NCBI RefSeq assembly: GCF_000702945.1
Contig: NZ_JNLE01000005.1
Location: 62,001-126,000, forward strand
DNA from: Clostridium sp. KNHs205
GTDB lineage: Bacteria; Bacillota; Clostridia; Lachnospirales; Lachnospiraceae
Direction of reading: 5' to 3'
Length of the DNA: 64,000 nucleotides
This document shows, piece by piece, positions 1 to 7,510 of the stretch. The position numbers were made by a program, and so were the translations under genes. The notes beneath the pieces were generated by a model. That model ran no database searches, was not told where the DNA came from, and saw only the letters and a list, made by a program, of their open reading frames with translations. Numbering within the stretch: the first letter of the stretch is position 1; every line of letters starts with the position of its first letter.

Positions 1-1
1 T

Positions 2-640
2 AATAATGCTTATAACAATGGCTTTGATTTTACATATCAGGATAATCCTGAAAGCACAGAAAGCAGTTCACAAGCCGGGGCTGCTGACTTTGATTCTACT
101 GCTTCTAATGAACCCCACGAATCTGGTTCTGAAGAACTGCCGCCTAACGAAAATAATTTAAAGCATATGTTAGATATCATGAAGGCTGCATTTCCGCATC
201 TTGATAATGAAACACAGGAATCCGCAAGTCTGATTATACAGACCACTGAGCTAATGGACACCCTGCAGTCAGTCAGAAGCAAAGACCGTGTTTCTGCATT
301 TAGCTTTCAAAGGCAGAACATTGATATTGTTGCATTATTGAACAGCATCCGAAAGGTATGTTATGCAAGAGAGAGACAGATTATTGACAGTATTCTGAAC
401 TTTATGAATATGAAAAATATGTTTGAAACCTACTCTGCTCTTTCCAGTATGATGGCTTCCCAGGCTGAGACTACAGAGAACAATACTGAAAATAATACTA
501 ACAACACTGAATCAAACAATGGTTTCGGTTCAGGTTTAAATCCTAATATGATGGAGCTTCTTAGTACAATGCTGTCACCGGAGCAAAAGAGTACCTTTGA
601 TAACTTAAGTATGATGTTTAATATGATGCAGGAAAATTAA
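2..640 (+). CDS. Hypothetical protein, 5'-truncated by the window edge
   Basis: The reading frame is open from base 2 of the window, so the true start lies upstream and the visible part is a C-terminal fragment of about 212 residues. The first 50 or so residues are Asn/Ser/Glu/Pro-rich and probably disordered. A helical, Met-rich stretch follows (from MLDIMKAAFPHLDNETQES), then an Asn/Thr-rich linker and a Met-rich tail with the sequence LSPEQKSTFDNLSMMFNMM. No signal peptide or membrane segment is visible in this part. The next gene starts 18 bases downstream and carries a similar tail pattern (MSPADKQKVEMIKKM), so the two are probably co-transcribed. I do not recognise the family and assign no function. 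Confidence 0.7.
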   Translation, partial: NNAYNNGFDFTYQDNPESTESSSQAGAADFDSTASNEPHESGSEELPPNENNLKHMLDIMKAAFPHLDNETQESASLIIQTTELMDTLQSVRSKDRVSAFSFQRQNIDIVALLNSIRKVCYARERQIIDSILNFMNMKNMFETYSALSSMMASQAETTENNTENNTNNTESNNGFGSGLNPNMMELLSTMLSPEQKSTFDNLSMMFNMMQEN

Positions 641-658
641 TTTTATGGAGGAATAAGT

Positions 659-934
659 GTGAATAATTTAAATTGGATGAATCACCCGGCAATGAAAAAC
701 ATTGATCCCAGAAAACTGGCTATACTAGTTGATCTTTCCAAAGAAGCTGAGGGCAAATCCCAGGATAAGGTTGTTCCTCTGCTGGTAAAAGCTAATACCC
801 AGCTAAAGGCAATGAATTTAACGTTTACCAAAGAAGAGAATGACCTGTTAGTGGATATACTGACACAAGACATGTCCCCTGCCGATAAGCAAAAAGTAGA
901 AATGATTAAAAAAATGTCTAAAAACTTCCGCTAA
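659..934 (+). CDS. Small hypothetical protein (91 aa)
   Basis: The start is GTG, preceded by a GGAGG ribosome binding site eight bases upstream, and the gene follows the previous one at 18 bases. The product is a small, mostly helical, charged protein (NWMNHPAMKNIDPRKLAIL, then KANTQLKAMNLTFTKEEND and MSPADKQKVEMIKKM) with no signal peptide or membrane segment. Its C-terminal pattern resembles the end of the upstream protein, which may mean a shared ancestry or a shared binding partner; this is inference. A very strong terminator closes the pair directly after the stop codon. Function unknown. Confidence 0.7.
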   Translation: MNNLNWMNHPAMKNIDPRKLAILVDLSKEAEGKSQDKVVPLLVKANTQLKAMNLTFTKEENDLLVDILTQDMSPADKQKVEMIKKMSKNFR

Positions 935-940
935 GCTTGT

Positions 941-988
941 AAAAGCCTGAAGAAGCAAGGAATCTAGCCCTTGCTTCTTCAGGCTTTT
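941..988 (+). terminator. Strong intrinsic terminator
   Basis: A perfect 20-bp stem (941-960 with 969-988), an 8-base loop and a T-rich 3' side directly follow the stop codon of the 91-aa gene. The arms carry A and T runs on the outside, so it could also stop transcription arriving from the opposite strand. Confidence 0.9.
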
Positions 989-999
989 TATTTATTCAT

Positions 1000-1500
1000 C
1001 TATGCTGTTGCTATCAGATCTTTTACCATTATGCTCTGGCCGCTATCGCTTGCCAGGGAGCTATATCCATGCTTATCATATAATGCAACTGCTCCCTTAT
1101 TGTGAAGAAAAACATTCAATACTATCTTCTCTATCCCTTTATTTTTCGCATAATCCTCCAGAAAATTCATTATCTTATCGCCATAACCCTTTCTGCGGTA
1201 CTTATTATAAACTTCCAGATCATAAATATAAACAACTTGATAACCTGAGATTTCTCTTTGTCCATACCATACAAAACCAACTTCCATACTTTGATCAATC
1301 ATTACTTCCATATGATAATCTTCACGAATCCTTCCCTCTGGCAGAAGGTGGTCAATATTGTCCTTAGCAATTGTATAGGCCTCTTCTTTGGTCATGCAGC
1401 CCGTTGCAAACATCTCTTCTGCATATTGCTCCGGTATGGCTTTTTTGTATTTCTTTAATTCTTCACTTGTAATTGCTCTTGTGCCTGTTATTTCACTCAT
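1000..1500 (-). CDS. GNAT-family N-acetyltransferase
   Basis: Predicted acyl-CoA dependent acetyltransferase of about 166 residues; substrate unknown. The GNAT fold is indicated by the central strand YIYDLEVYNKYRRKGYGDKI, which contains the acetyl-CoA pyrophosphate-binding pattern R-R-K-G-Y-G, followed by IEKIVLNVFLHNKGAVALYDKHGY, the usual strand 5/helix 4 region with the conserved Asn and Tyr. I chose the ATG at 1500 (MSEITG) because an AGGAGGGG ribosome binding site sits just upstream; a longer in-frame ATG at 1593 has no such site. It lies 112 bases downstream of the L,D-transpeptidase stop on the same strand, so read-through from that gene is possible. Confidence 0.85.
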   Translation of the reverse strand: MSEITGTRAITSEELKKYKKAIPEQYAEEMFATGCMTKEEAYTIAKDNIDHLLPEGRIREDYHMEVMIDQSMEVGFVWYGQREISGYQVVYIYDLEVYNKYRRKGYGDKIMNFLEDYAKNKGIEKIVLNVFLHNKGAVALYDKHGYSSLASDSGQSIMVKDLIATA

Positions 1501-1612
1501 AAAATAACCCCTCCTGTTCAGGAATCCATAATTCATTTTCACACTATACCAGTTTTTACCAGTAAAGTCAATTGCAATGGGTTCCTCTTTCAAGAGGGGT
1601 TATTCATATTAT

Positions 1613-3187
1613 TTAGTTTGTGACGGAGCTAAGTGAAGCTGCTGCCGTCAGATAATAATAACAGGTAACAGAAATCTCCCTGCCCTCCGGCAAATCCATG
1701 CTGTAAGTTATTTCATAAGTCTTATCATCGATATAGGTAATGCCTACCATTAACTGATCTGTGCACTCCGTGCCGTCTTCCCTGTAAGCTTTTACATTAG
1801 AAAGCGAAGAGATATCCTCCATCGTGGTATTTGCTGGTAAATCATATCTGTTAGCAGCACCTTCTATACGTACACCTTCAAAATAAGTATACTGAACAGT
1901 CTCTTTCGTAACATTACCATATTTATCGGCTACTTCATAATTTACAAAGTATGCATAGTCTTCAATTGGCTGGACTGTAATCTTGATATCCTTATTTGTA
2001 AGGGCTGTATAATTATCAGCTACTGAGACACCTTCTTTTGCCAGCTTAAGAATCTCTTTATCACCTGCCGCAAGCTGTTCTTTTGTAATTGTACGATGAT
2101 TGACACCTGTTAATACCGGCGCTTCATTATCTACAAAGACAGTAGCAACAGCTTTGGCCGTTTTTTTGTTTTCTGCCTTTACACTGTAAGCAAGTTTATA
2201 GGAGCCATCATCTGCTTTGGTAATTGTTACTTTTATATCCTTGGCAGGAAGCTTCTTAACGGAAAGAAATGCTGATACTCCTTTTAATGCATAAGCTCTG
2301 TTAATAACGGTATCCGTACCTTCAATTTTGTCGGCAATGCCTTTGATTACAGGGGCATCTTTGCTCTGTTTCACTGTAATGGTCGCAGTTTTTGTTGTTT
2401 CTTTTCCCAGCAGATCTTTTATCGTATAGCTGACTTTATACTTTCCGGCTGTATAGGTGTCAATCTTTCCAACAGCCTTAATATCCTCTGTTATATCTGT
2501 CCCTGTAGTGGAAACAGCCTTAATTCCCTCATAAAGATCAACCTTGGAGCCCCATTCAACAGATTTACTCTTAACACCAGTGATAACCGGACCTTTCTTG
2601 TTATAAGGGTTGTTGACATTCGGATCTGTAGGGTCCCAGCCGGTACCGACAGGAAGTTTTGCAGCAACGGGTTTGCCTAAAGGTCCCGGATCCTTCCCAT
2701 TATAAATCTCAACAGTAGTACCTATAGGACAATTATCATAGATCCATTTCGCATCCTCAACGGTTAAGCGTACGCAGCCATGAGAAGCTGTTGTACCCAG
2801 TTTGTTATACTGGGTTGCTGAAAGTGTAGATGCATCCATTTTGTAATACCAAACGGAATGGAATAAAATACCTCTTACGATTCTTGTTGAATACTGCCCC
2901 CAAACATCTCCCATAAGAAGTTTCCATCTGTACTTAACCGGAGTCTTAAAGACACCTAAAGGAGTATCAGCTCCTACCGAGCATACCATTGCTCGTACAG
3001 GTACCGTATATTTTCCATTTTCATCTTTTCCGTATACTGTAACAACATTCTGTTGTTTATTAACCTTTATATAGTACGGATAATCCACTTTCGCTTCCGC
3101 CCGTACTCCGTTTGTAAAAAGACCTATTAAAAGTGATGCAATGCTTAAGATAACAATCTTTCGTATTGTTTTCAATGAATATGTCAT
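1613..3187 (-). CDS. Secreted L,D-transpeptidase (YkuD) with Ig-like repeats
   Basis: Cell-wall enzyme expected to form or edit 3-3 peptidoglycan cross-links, or attach proteins, outside the membrane. Residues 8-30 form an uncleaved-type signal or membrane anchor. The YkuD domain spans roughly 36-165 and contains the catalytic signature SHGCVRL with Cys138 and His136, plus His110 in ILFHS. After a Pro/Asn-rich linker near residue 180 come three or four repeated beta-rich modules of about 80 residues (repeated starts GPVITGV, APVIKGI, APVLTGV), which look like bacterial Ig-like or DUF5011-type domains. At 524 residues it is much longer than a minimal YkuD protein because of these modules. The start has GGAGG and GAGG candidates upstream. 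The exact Ig family is not resolved by eye. Confidence 0.88.
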   Translation of the reverse strand: MTYSLKTIRKIVILSIASLLIGLFTNGVRAEAKVDYPYYIKVNKQQNVVTVYGKDENGKYTVPVRAMVCSVGADTPLGVFKTPVKYRWKLLMGDVWGQYSTRIVRGILFHSVWYYKMDASTLSATQYNKLGTTASHGCVRLTVEDAKWIYDNCPIGTTVEIYNGKDPGPLGKPVAAKLPVGTGWDPTDPNVNNPYNKKGPVITGVKSKSVEWGSKVDLYEGIKAVSTTGTDITEDIKAVGKIDTYTAGKYKVSYTIKDLLGKETTKTATITVKQSKDAPVIKGIADKIEGTDTVINRAYALKGVSAFLSVKKLPAKDIKVTITKADDGSYKLAYSVKAENKKTAKAVATVFVDNEAPVLTGVNHRTITKEQLAAGDKEILKLAKEGVSVADNYTALTNKDIKITVQPIEDYAYFVNYEVADKYGNVTKETVQYTYFEGVRIEGAANRYDLPANTTMEDISSLSNVKAYREDGTECTDQLMVGITYIDDKTYEITYSMDLPEGREISVTCYYYLTAAASLSSVTN

Positions 3188-3368
3188 TAACTACCTCATT
3201 CCTCCATATGTCTCATACGCATCAATAAAAATAGATGCGAAAGATTAGCATAATTTTAAGCGGTTCTAACTCCTTTCCTTTAATCGACTGCCATTAATTG
3301 GCACAATCGGGTACTGCTAACATAAGCAAATTTTGTGTTAATCATATGGCAAAACTGTTTCAAATCTA

Positions 3369-5114
3369 TTAAGACGAAAACTGGGATTGGTACAGGTTAT
3401 AGTAGAATCCTTTTTCTGCAAGAAGCTCCTTATGATTTCCCTGTTCTACTATGTTACCGTTATTCAGTACAAGTATTGTATCAGCTTCTTTTATGGTAGA
3501 TAAACGATGTGCAATTACGAAGCTTGTTCTTCCCTCCATCATCTTTAAGAAAGCTTCCTGAATCTTGATTTCGGTTCTGGTATCAATACTGCTGGTTGCT
3601 TCATCCAGAATCAGCATAGGAGGATCTATGATAAGTACTCTGGCTATCGTAAGCAGCTGTTTCTGACCCTGGGAAAGGTTTCTTCCATCCTCTTCAATTA
3701 CCGTATCATAGCCTTCAGGCAGCCTCATTATAAATCCATGTGCTTTTACTGCTTTGGCAGCTTCTACAATTTCCTCCTGGGTTACATCCGTACGCCCATA
3801 TGCTATATTTTCTGCAATGGTGCCACTGGTAAGCCAACTCTCCTGTAATACCATACCAATTGATTTTCGGAGATTATCCTTATCCATATGGCTGATGTCC
3901 TTACCGTCAATAAAGATCTTCCCGCTGTTTAATTCATAAAAACGCATTAAAAGATTGACCAGTGTGGTCTTACCGGAGCCTGTAGGTCCCACAATTGCAA
4001 CCATGCTGCCCTTTTCCACCTTCAGATTAAAATTCTGGATTAAGGGAACTTCTTTCTTATAGGAGAAATACACATTGTTGAATTCCACATTCCCCTGGCA
4101 ATCCTTTAATTCAACCACCGGTTCCTTTGCAGTAACCTCCTCTTCCTCATCCATAAGTGCAAAAATTCTGTCAGCAGAAGCAAAAGCAGCCTGTATCTGT
4201 GATGCCACTGCCGTAATTTCATTAATAGGTTTCGCAAATTGGTTTGAGTAAGTCAAGAAACTTGCAATATTACCCACAGACAGATTACCTGCAAGACTTA
4301 AGAGTCCACCCATTACGGTTACCATGACATAGGCAATATTATTTACAAGTCTTGTGGTAGGATTGGTTAAGGAAGAGTACCACTGAGCCTTCTGTCCGGC
4401 TTCATAAAGACTGCTGTTCATAGCTCCGAAGTTCTCCATGGCTTTGTTTTCATATCCAAAAGCAATAACCAGTTTCTGATTCTCTATGATTTCTTCTGCA
4501 TATCCGTTAAGCTCCCCTGTCAGTCTGGACTGCCTGGCGAACATCTGCCTGGAATGCTTTGCAATAAAAGAGGCAATAAAGAAACATAAGGGTGTTACTA
4601 TTATAATTGCCAGGGTAATTACCGGACTTATAATCATCATAAAGATAAAACTTCCGATGATTATTACCACAGAAGTCATAATCTGTGTTATTCCCTGAAA
4701 TAAGCCGTCCGTAATGGCATCGATGTCATTGGTAAGCCTGCTGATTACATCTCCATGGGAATGTCTGTCGTAATAGTTGACAGGTAATCTGTTCAGCTTA
4801 TAGAAGGCATCTTTACGCAAATCCCTCACAGTATTGTTCGCTGCTATATTACTGATTACAGACATCAGCCATTGGAAGAAACTGCTGATAACATATAAAA
4901 TTACCAGAACCAGCAGTATATTACGCAGACCGCCAAAATCAACGGTTCCGGTTCCCATAATATTATCGATTGCCTTTCCCATTAGCAGCGGCGTAAATAC
5001 CGCCATGGTATTGCCAAATAATGAGAAAAGAAACGCAACTACCAGAAGCTTCTTACTTTTACCGATATAGCCCCATAATCTTTTTATTGTTGTTTTCTTC
5101 AAATTAATAACCAT
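3369..5114 (-). CDS. ABC exporter half-transporter, catalytic subunit
   Basis: Membrane-spanning ABC exporter subunit (581 aa) with an N-terminal six-helix domain (about 1-330) and a C-terminal ATPase. Visible motifs are Walker A GPTGSGKTT near residue 375, signature LSQGQKQ near 480, Walker B MLILDEATSSID with the catalytic Glu, and switch His in AHRLSTI. It is the second gene of a pair, 60 bases after the first. Its Walker B/His are canonical while its signature is altered (LSQGQ rather than LSGGQ), the reverse of the partner's pattern, as expected for a heterodimeric exporter of the TM287/288 or BmrCD type. The substrate is unknown; drugs, lipids or peptides are all possible. Confidence 0.92.
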   Translation of the reverse strand: MVINLKKTTIKRLWGYIGKSKKLLVVAFLFSLFGNTMAVFTPLLMGKAIDNIMGTGTVDFGGLRNILLVLVILYVISSFFQWLMSVISNIAANNTVRDLRKDAFYKLNRLPVNYYDRHSHGDVISRLTNDIDAITDGLFQGITQIMTSVVIIIGSFIFMMIISPVITLAIIIVTPLCFFIASFIAKHSRQMFARQSRLTGELNGYAEEIIENQKLVIAFGYENKAMENFGAMNSSLYEAGQKAQWYSSLTNPTTRLVNNIAYVMVTVMGGLLSLAGNLSVGNIASFLTYSNQFAKPINEITAVASQIQAAFASADRIFALMDEEEEVTAKEPVVELKDCQGNVEFNNVYFSYKKEVPLIQNFNLKVEKGSMVAIVGPTGSGKTTLVNLLMRFYELNSGKIFIDGKDISHMDKDNLRKSIGMVLQESWLTSGTIAENIAYGRTDVTQEEIVEAAKAVKAHGFIMRLPEGYDTVIEEDGRNLSQGQKQLLTIARVLIIDPPMLILDEATSSIDTRTEIKIQEAFLKMMEGRTSFVIAHRLSTIKEADTILVLNNGNIVEQGNHKELLAEKGFYYNLYQSQFSS

Positions 5115-5155
5115 GCCTTTCTCACAGCCGGTAAACTTTGAACCACAGGTGCAAA
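5112..5155 (-). promoter_or_regulatory. Leader inverted repeat plus start-codon box, shared with pflA
   Basis: Between the two ABC genes lies the near-palindrome TTTGAACCACAGGTGCAAA (5137-5155, top strand). Thirteen bases nearer the gene comes a box that reads GAGAAAGGCATGGT on the coding strand and contains the ribosome binding site and ATG. The same arrangement occurs upstream of pflA (61069-61111). It could be an RNA hairpin in the leader or an operator-like site; its role is unknown. Confidence 0.5.
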
Positions 5156-5174
5156 GTTCCTTGTGAAATGTTTT

Positions 5175-6929
5175 TTACTCATTAACCCCTGCCACTTCCT
5201 GTGAGCGGCAGATTTCCTGGTATACTTCACAGGTTCTCAACAGTTCCTCATGAGTTCCCAGTCCAACAGTTTCACCTTCATTGAGTACCAGTATGGAATC
5301 ACAATTTCTCAGAGTGCTTGCTCGCTGGGATATTATGATTACCGTGGTATCTTTTGCTTTTTCCTTCAGAGCTTTTCGAAGAGCTGCATCAGTAGCATAA
5401 TCCAATGCACTGAAACTGTCGTCCAATATCAGTATTTCCGGTTTCTTTACCAAGGCTCTGGCTATGGCAAGTCTCTGTCTCTGTCCGCCTGAGACATTTA
5501 CTCCACCTCTTCTGATGGGTGTATCATACCCTTCCGGAAGCTTGTTAATAAATTCCTCTGCCTGGGCAATGGCAGCTGCCTTTTTAAGCTCTTCTAAAGG
5601 AGCATTCTCCTTACCCCAACGAAGGTTATCCGCGATAGTTCCAGTTATTAATACCGATTTTTGCGGCACCAGGCCGATGATTTCCCGCAATTTGTTAAGA
5701 TTATAGTTCTTTACTTCTTTGCCGAAGACTTTTACGCTGCCCTTCTGATTATCATAGAATCTCGGTATAAGGTTGATCACCGTAGACTTACCGGAACCGG
5801 TACCTCCGATAACACCAAAGGATTCCCCTTTCATGATACGAAAGGATATATCTGCCAGAGCATAACTGCTTGTATCTTTTATATTATCCGAATTCTCTTT
5901 ATATGCAAAAAACACAGAATTAAATTCTACTGCCGGTATACTTTCATCAACTACCAGCTCCTGGGTCTTTTCAGGATTTGTTATGCTGGTCTGAGTTCCA
6001 AGAACCTCATTTATTCTTCCTGCACTGGCATAGGCCTTTGTAAAGATTACAACCAGATTGGAGATAACAATCATTGCAGCTAATATCTGCGTCACATAAC
6101 CTACAATTGCAATTACCTCACCGGTTTCCATTAGCCCATTATTTACCCTTACGGCTCCAGCCCATATGATAGCCACAATGGCAAAATTAAGTACAACACT
6201 TGTCAGAGGATTCAGCATGGCAGATATTTTTCCTACTTTAACGGCATTAACGGCATATTCATTGTTAATCCTGTCAAAGCGCTCTTTCTCCCTGTCCTTT
6301 CTGGCAAAAGCTCTGATAACCCTGACGCCGCTTAAATTCTCCCTTAATTTCAAAGATATCTCATCCAGTTTCTTCTGTACGTTTCCATATAAAGGTATGG
6401 ATTTTTTCATGGTATAATACAGGATCAGTATGAACACCGGTATTACAATAAGTAAGATAAGCGATAAGCTCACATCCAGTACAAAGGACATTATAAGCCC
6501 GCCGATGCACAGAAAGGGTGCACGGATTACCAGCCTTATAAACATTGCCACTGCCAGCTGAATCTGGTTTACATCATTGGTTATACGGTTTACCAAAGAA
6601 GAGGTTCCGAATTTATCCTGTTCCTTTCCTGAGAGTGTTTCCATATGCTTAAATAATGCATTTCTTATATCAGTACCCATACCCTGGGACACTAAGGACG
6701 CACTGTACTGACAAATAAGAGCGCAAACTACTCCGACTATTGCAGTTATGAGCATGATCATGCCCATTTTCCATACATAAGCTTTATCTCCGTTTTTAAG
6801 ACCCACATCAATAACCTTGGACATAAAAAAAGGAAGAAGCAGCTCTAAGATTGCTTCCATTAATTTAAAAGCAGGTCCTATTATGAGAAGCTTTTTGTAC
6901 GGCCTGAAAAAATGTTTGATATTTCCCAT
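5175..6929 (-). CDS. ABC exporter half-transporter, degenerate-site subunit
   Basis: First gene of the exporter pair (584 aa): six-helix membrane domain (about 1-310) followed by an ATPase domain. Walker A is GGTGSGKST and the signature is the canonical VSGGQRQ, but the Walker B reads ILILDDSFSALD, with Asp where the catalytic Glu normally stands, and the switch His is replaced by Gln in ISQRASTL. These two changes mark the non-hydrolysing site in heterodimeric exporters, so this subunit very probably pairs with the product of the next gene. It is followed by that gene after 60 bases. The cargo cannot be read from the sequence. Confidence 0.92.
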   Translation of the reverse strand: MGNIKHFFRPYKKLLIIGPAFKLMEAILELLLPFFMSKVIDVGLKNGDKAYVWKMGMIMLITAIVGVVCALICQYSASLVSQGMGTDIRNALFKHMETLSGKEQDKFGTSSLVNRITNDVNQIQLAVAMFIRLVIRAPFLCIGGLIMSFVLDVSLSLILLIVIPVFILILYYTMKKSIPLYGNVQKKLDEISLKLRENLSGVRVIRAFARKDREKERFDRINNEYAVNAVKVGKISAMLNPLTSVVLNFAIVAIIWAGAVRVNNGLMETGEVIAIVGYVTQILAAMIVISNLVVIFTKAYASAGRINEVLGTQTSITNPEKTQELVVDESIPAVEFNSVFFAYKENSDNIKDTSSYALADISFRIMKGESFGVIGGTGSGKSTVINLIPRFYDNQKGSVKVFGKEVKNYNLNKLREIIGLVPQKSVLITGTIADNLRWGKENAPLEELKKAAAIAQAEEFINKLPEGYDTPIRRGGVNVSGGQRQRLAIARALVKKPEILILDDSFSALDYATDAALRKALKEKAKDTTVIIISQRASTLRNCDSILVLNEGETVGLGTHEELLRTCEVYQEICRSQEVAGVNE

Positions 6930-7510
6930 ATACTACCTCATTTCTTTGTTCTCGCTATGGTGTGTTTGAATGCCGCAAATTGGGACAATCAGAAAGATAC
7001 AAGGAGTTACAACACACCTTAAGTTGGCATATACAGCATATTATGCAGGAACCATATTATCGTAGTTCTAATATTCTGCCAACTAATGATTGCTTTTAAA
7101 CAAACATAAGCTAAATTATACCATTCTTTTATGTTAATGTTAATAGAAACGCGTAGATTTATCATATAAAAGCATGAAATACTCTCACTTATAATCCTGA
7201 CTAATTTATGTATGAATAACTGAATAGCTACTATAGCCATTGCTCCCCTTATAAATCCATGTAATCACAAACAGTTTTTTCCATAGAAATAAAAGTAAGA
7301 AGCTTATCATATAATTAATTTGACACAGAGTATAAATAAGCTGTATTTCATCTTTTTGACCTCTCTGCTTCCTTCCCCCCTTTGATTCTGTATGTATTAA
7401 AGTACTCAGATGGAAGCTTTGCAGGGAATGAATTTCAGCTTATAGAAGTAATTGAGAAAGGAGCAAAATCCCCATGTCCATAATTCGGGATATGCAATAG
7501 GTGTTAAAAA
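6930..7510. other. Intergenic region between divergent ABC exporter and P-type ATPase genes
   Basis: No convincing gene is present. An 8-bp inverted repeat (GGTGTGTT at 6959-6966 and AACACACC at 7011-7018) flanks about 44 bases in what would be the leader of the ABC exporter operon and could form a leader stem. A TTGACA at 7319-7324 lies in the ATPase upstream region, but no good -10 follows at the right distance. The rest is AT-rich and featureless to my eye. Confidence 0.4.

Noticed and set aside
7019..7240. 73-codon minus-strand reading frame in the leader region of the ABC exporter
   Set aside because: No ribosome binding site, composition typical of AT-rich non-coding DNA (Ile/Leu/Tyr mixture), and it overlaps the probable leader inverted repeat.
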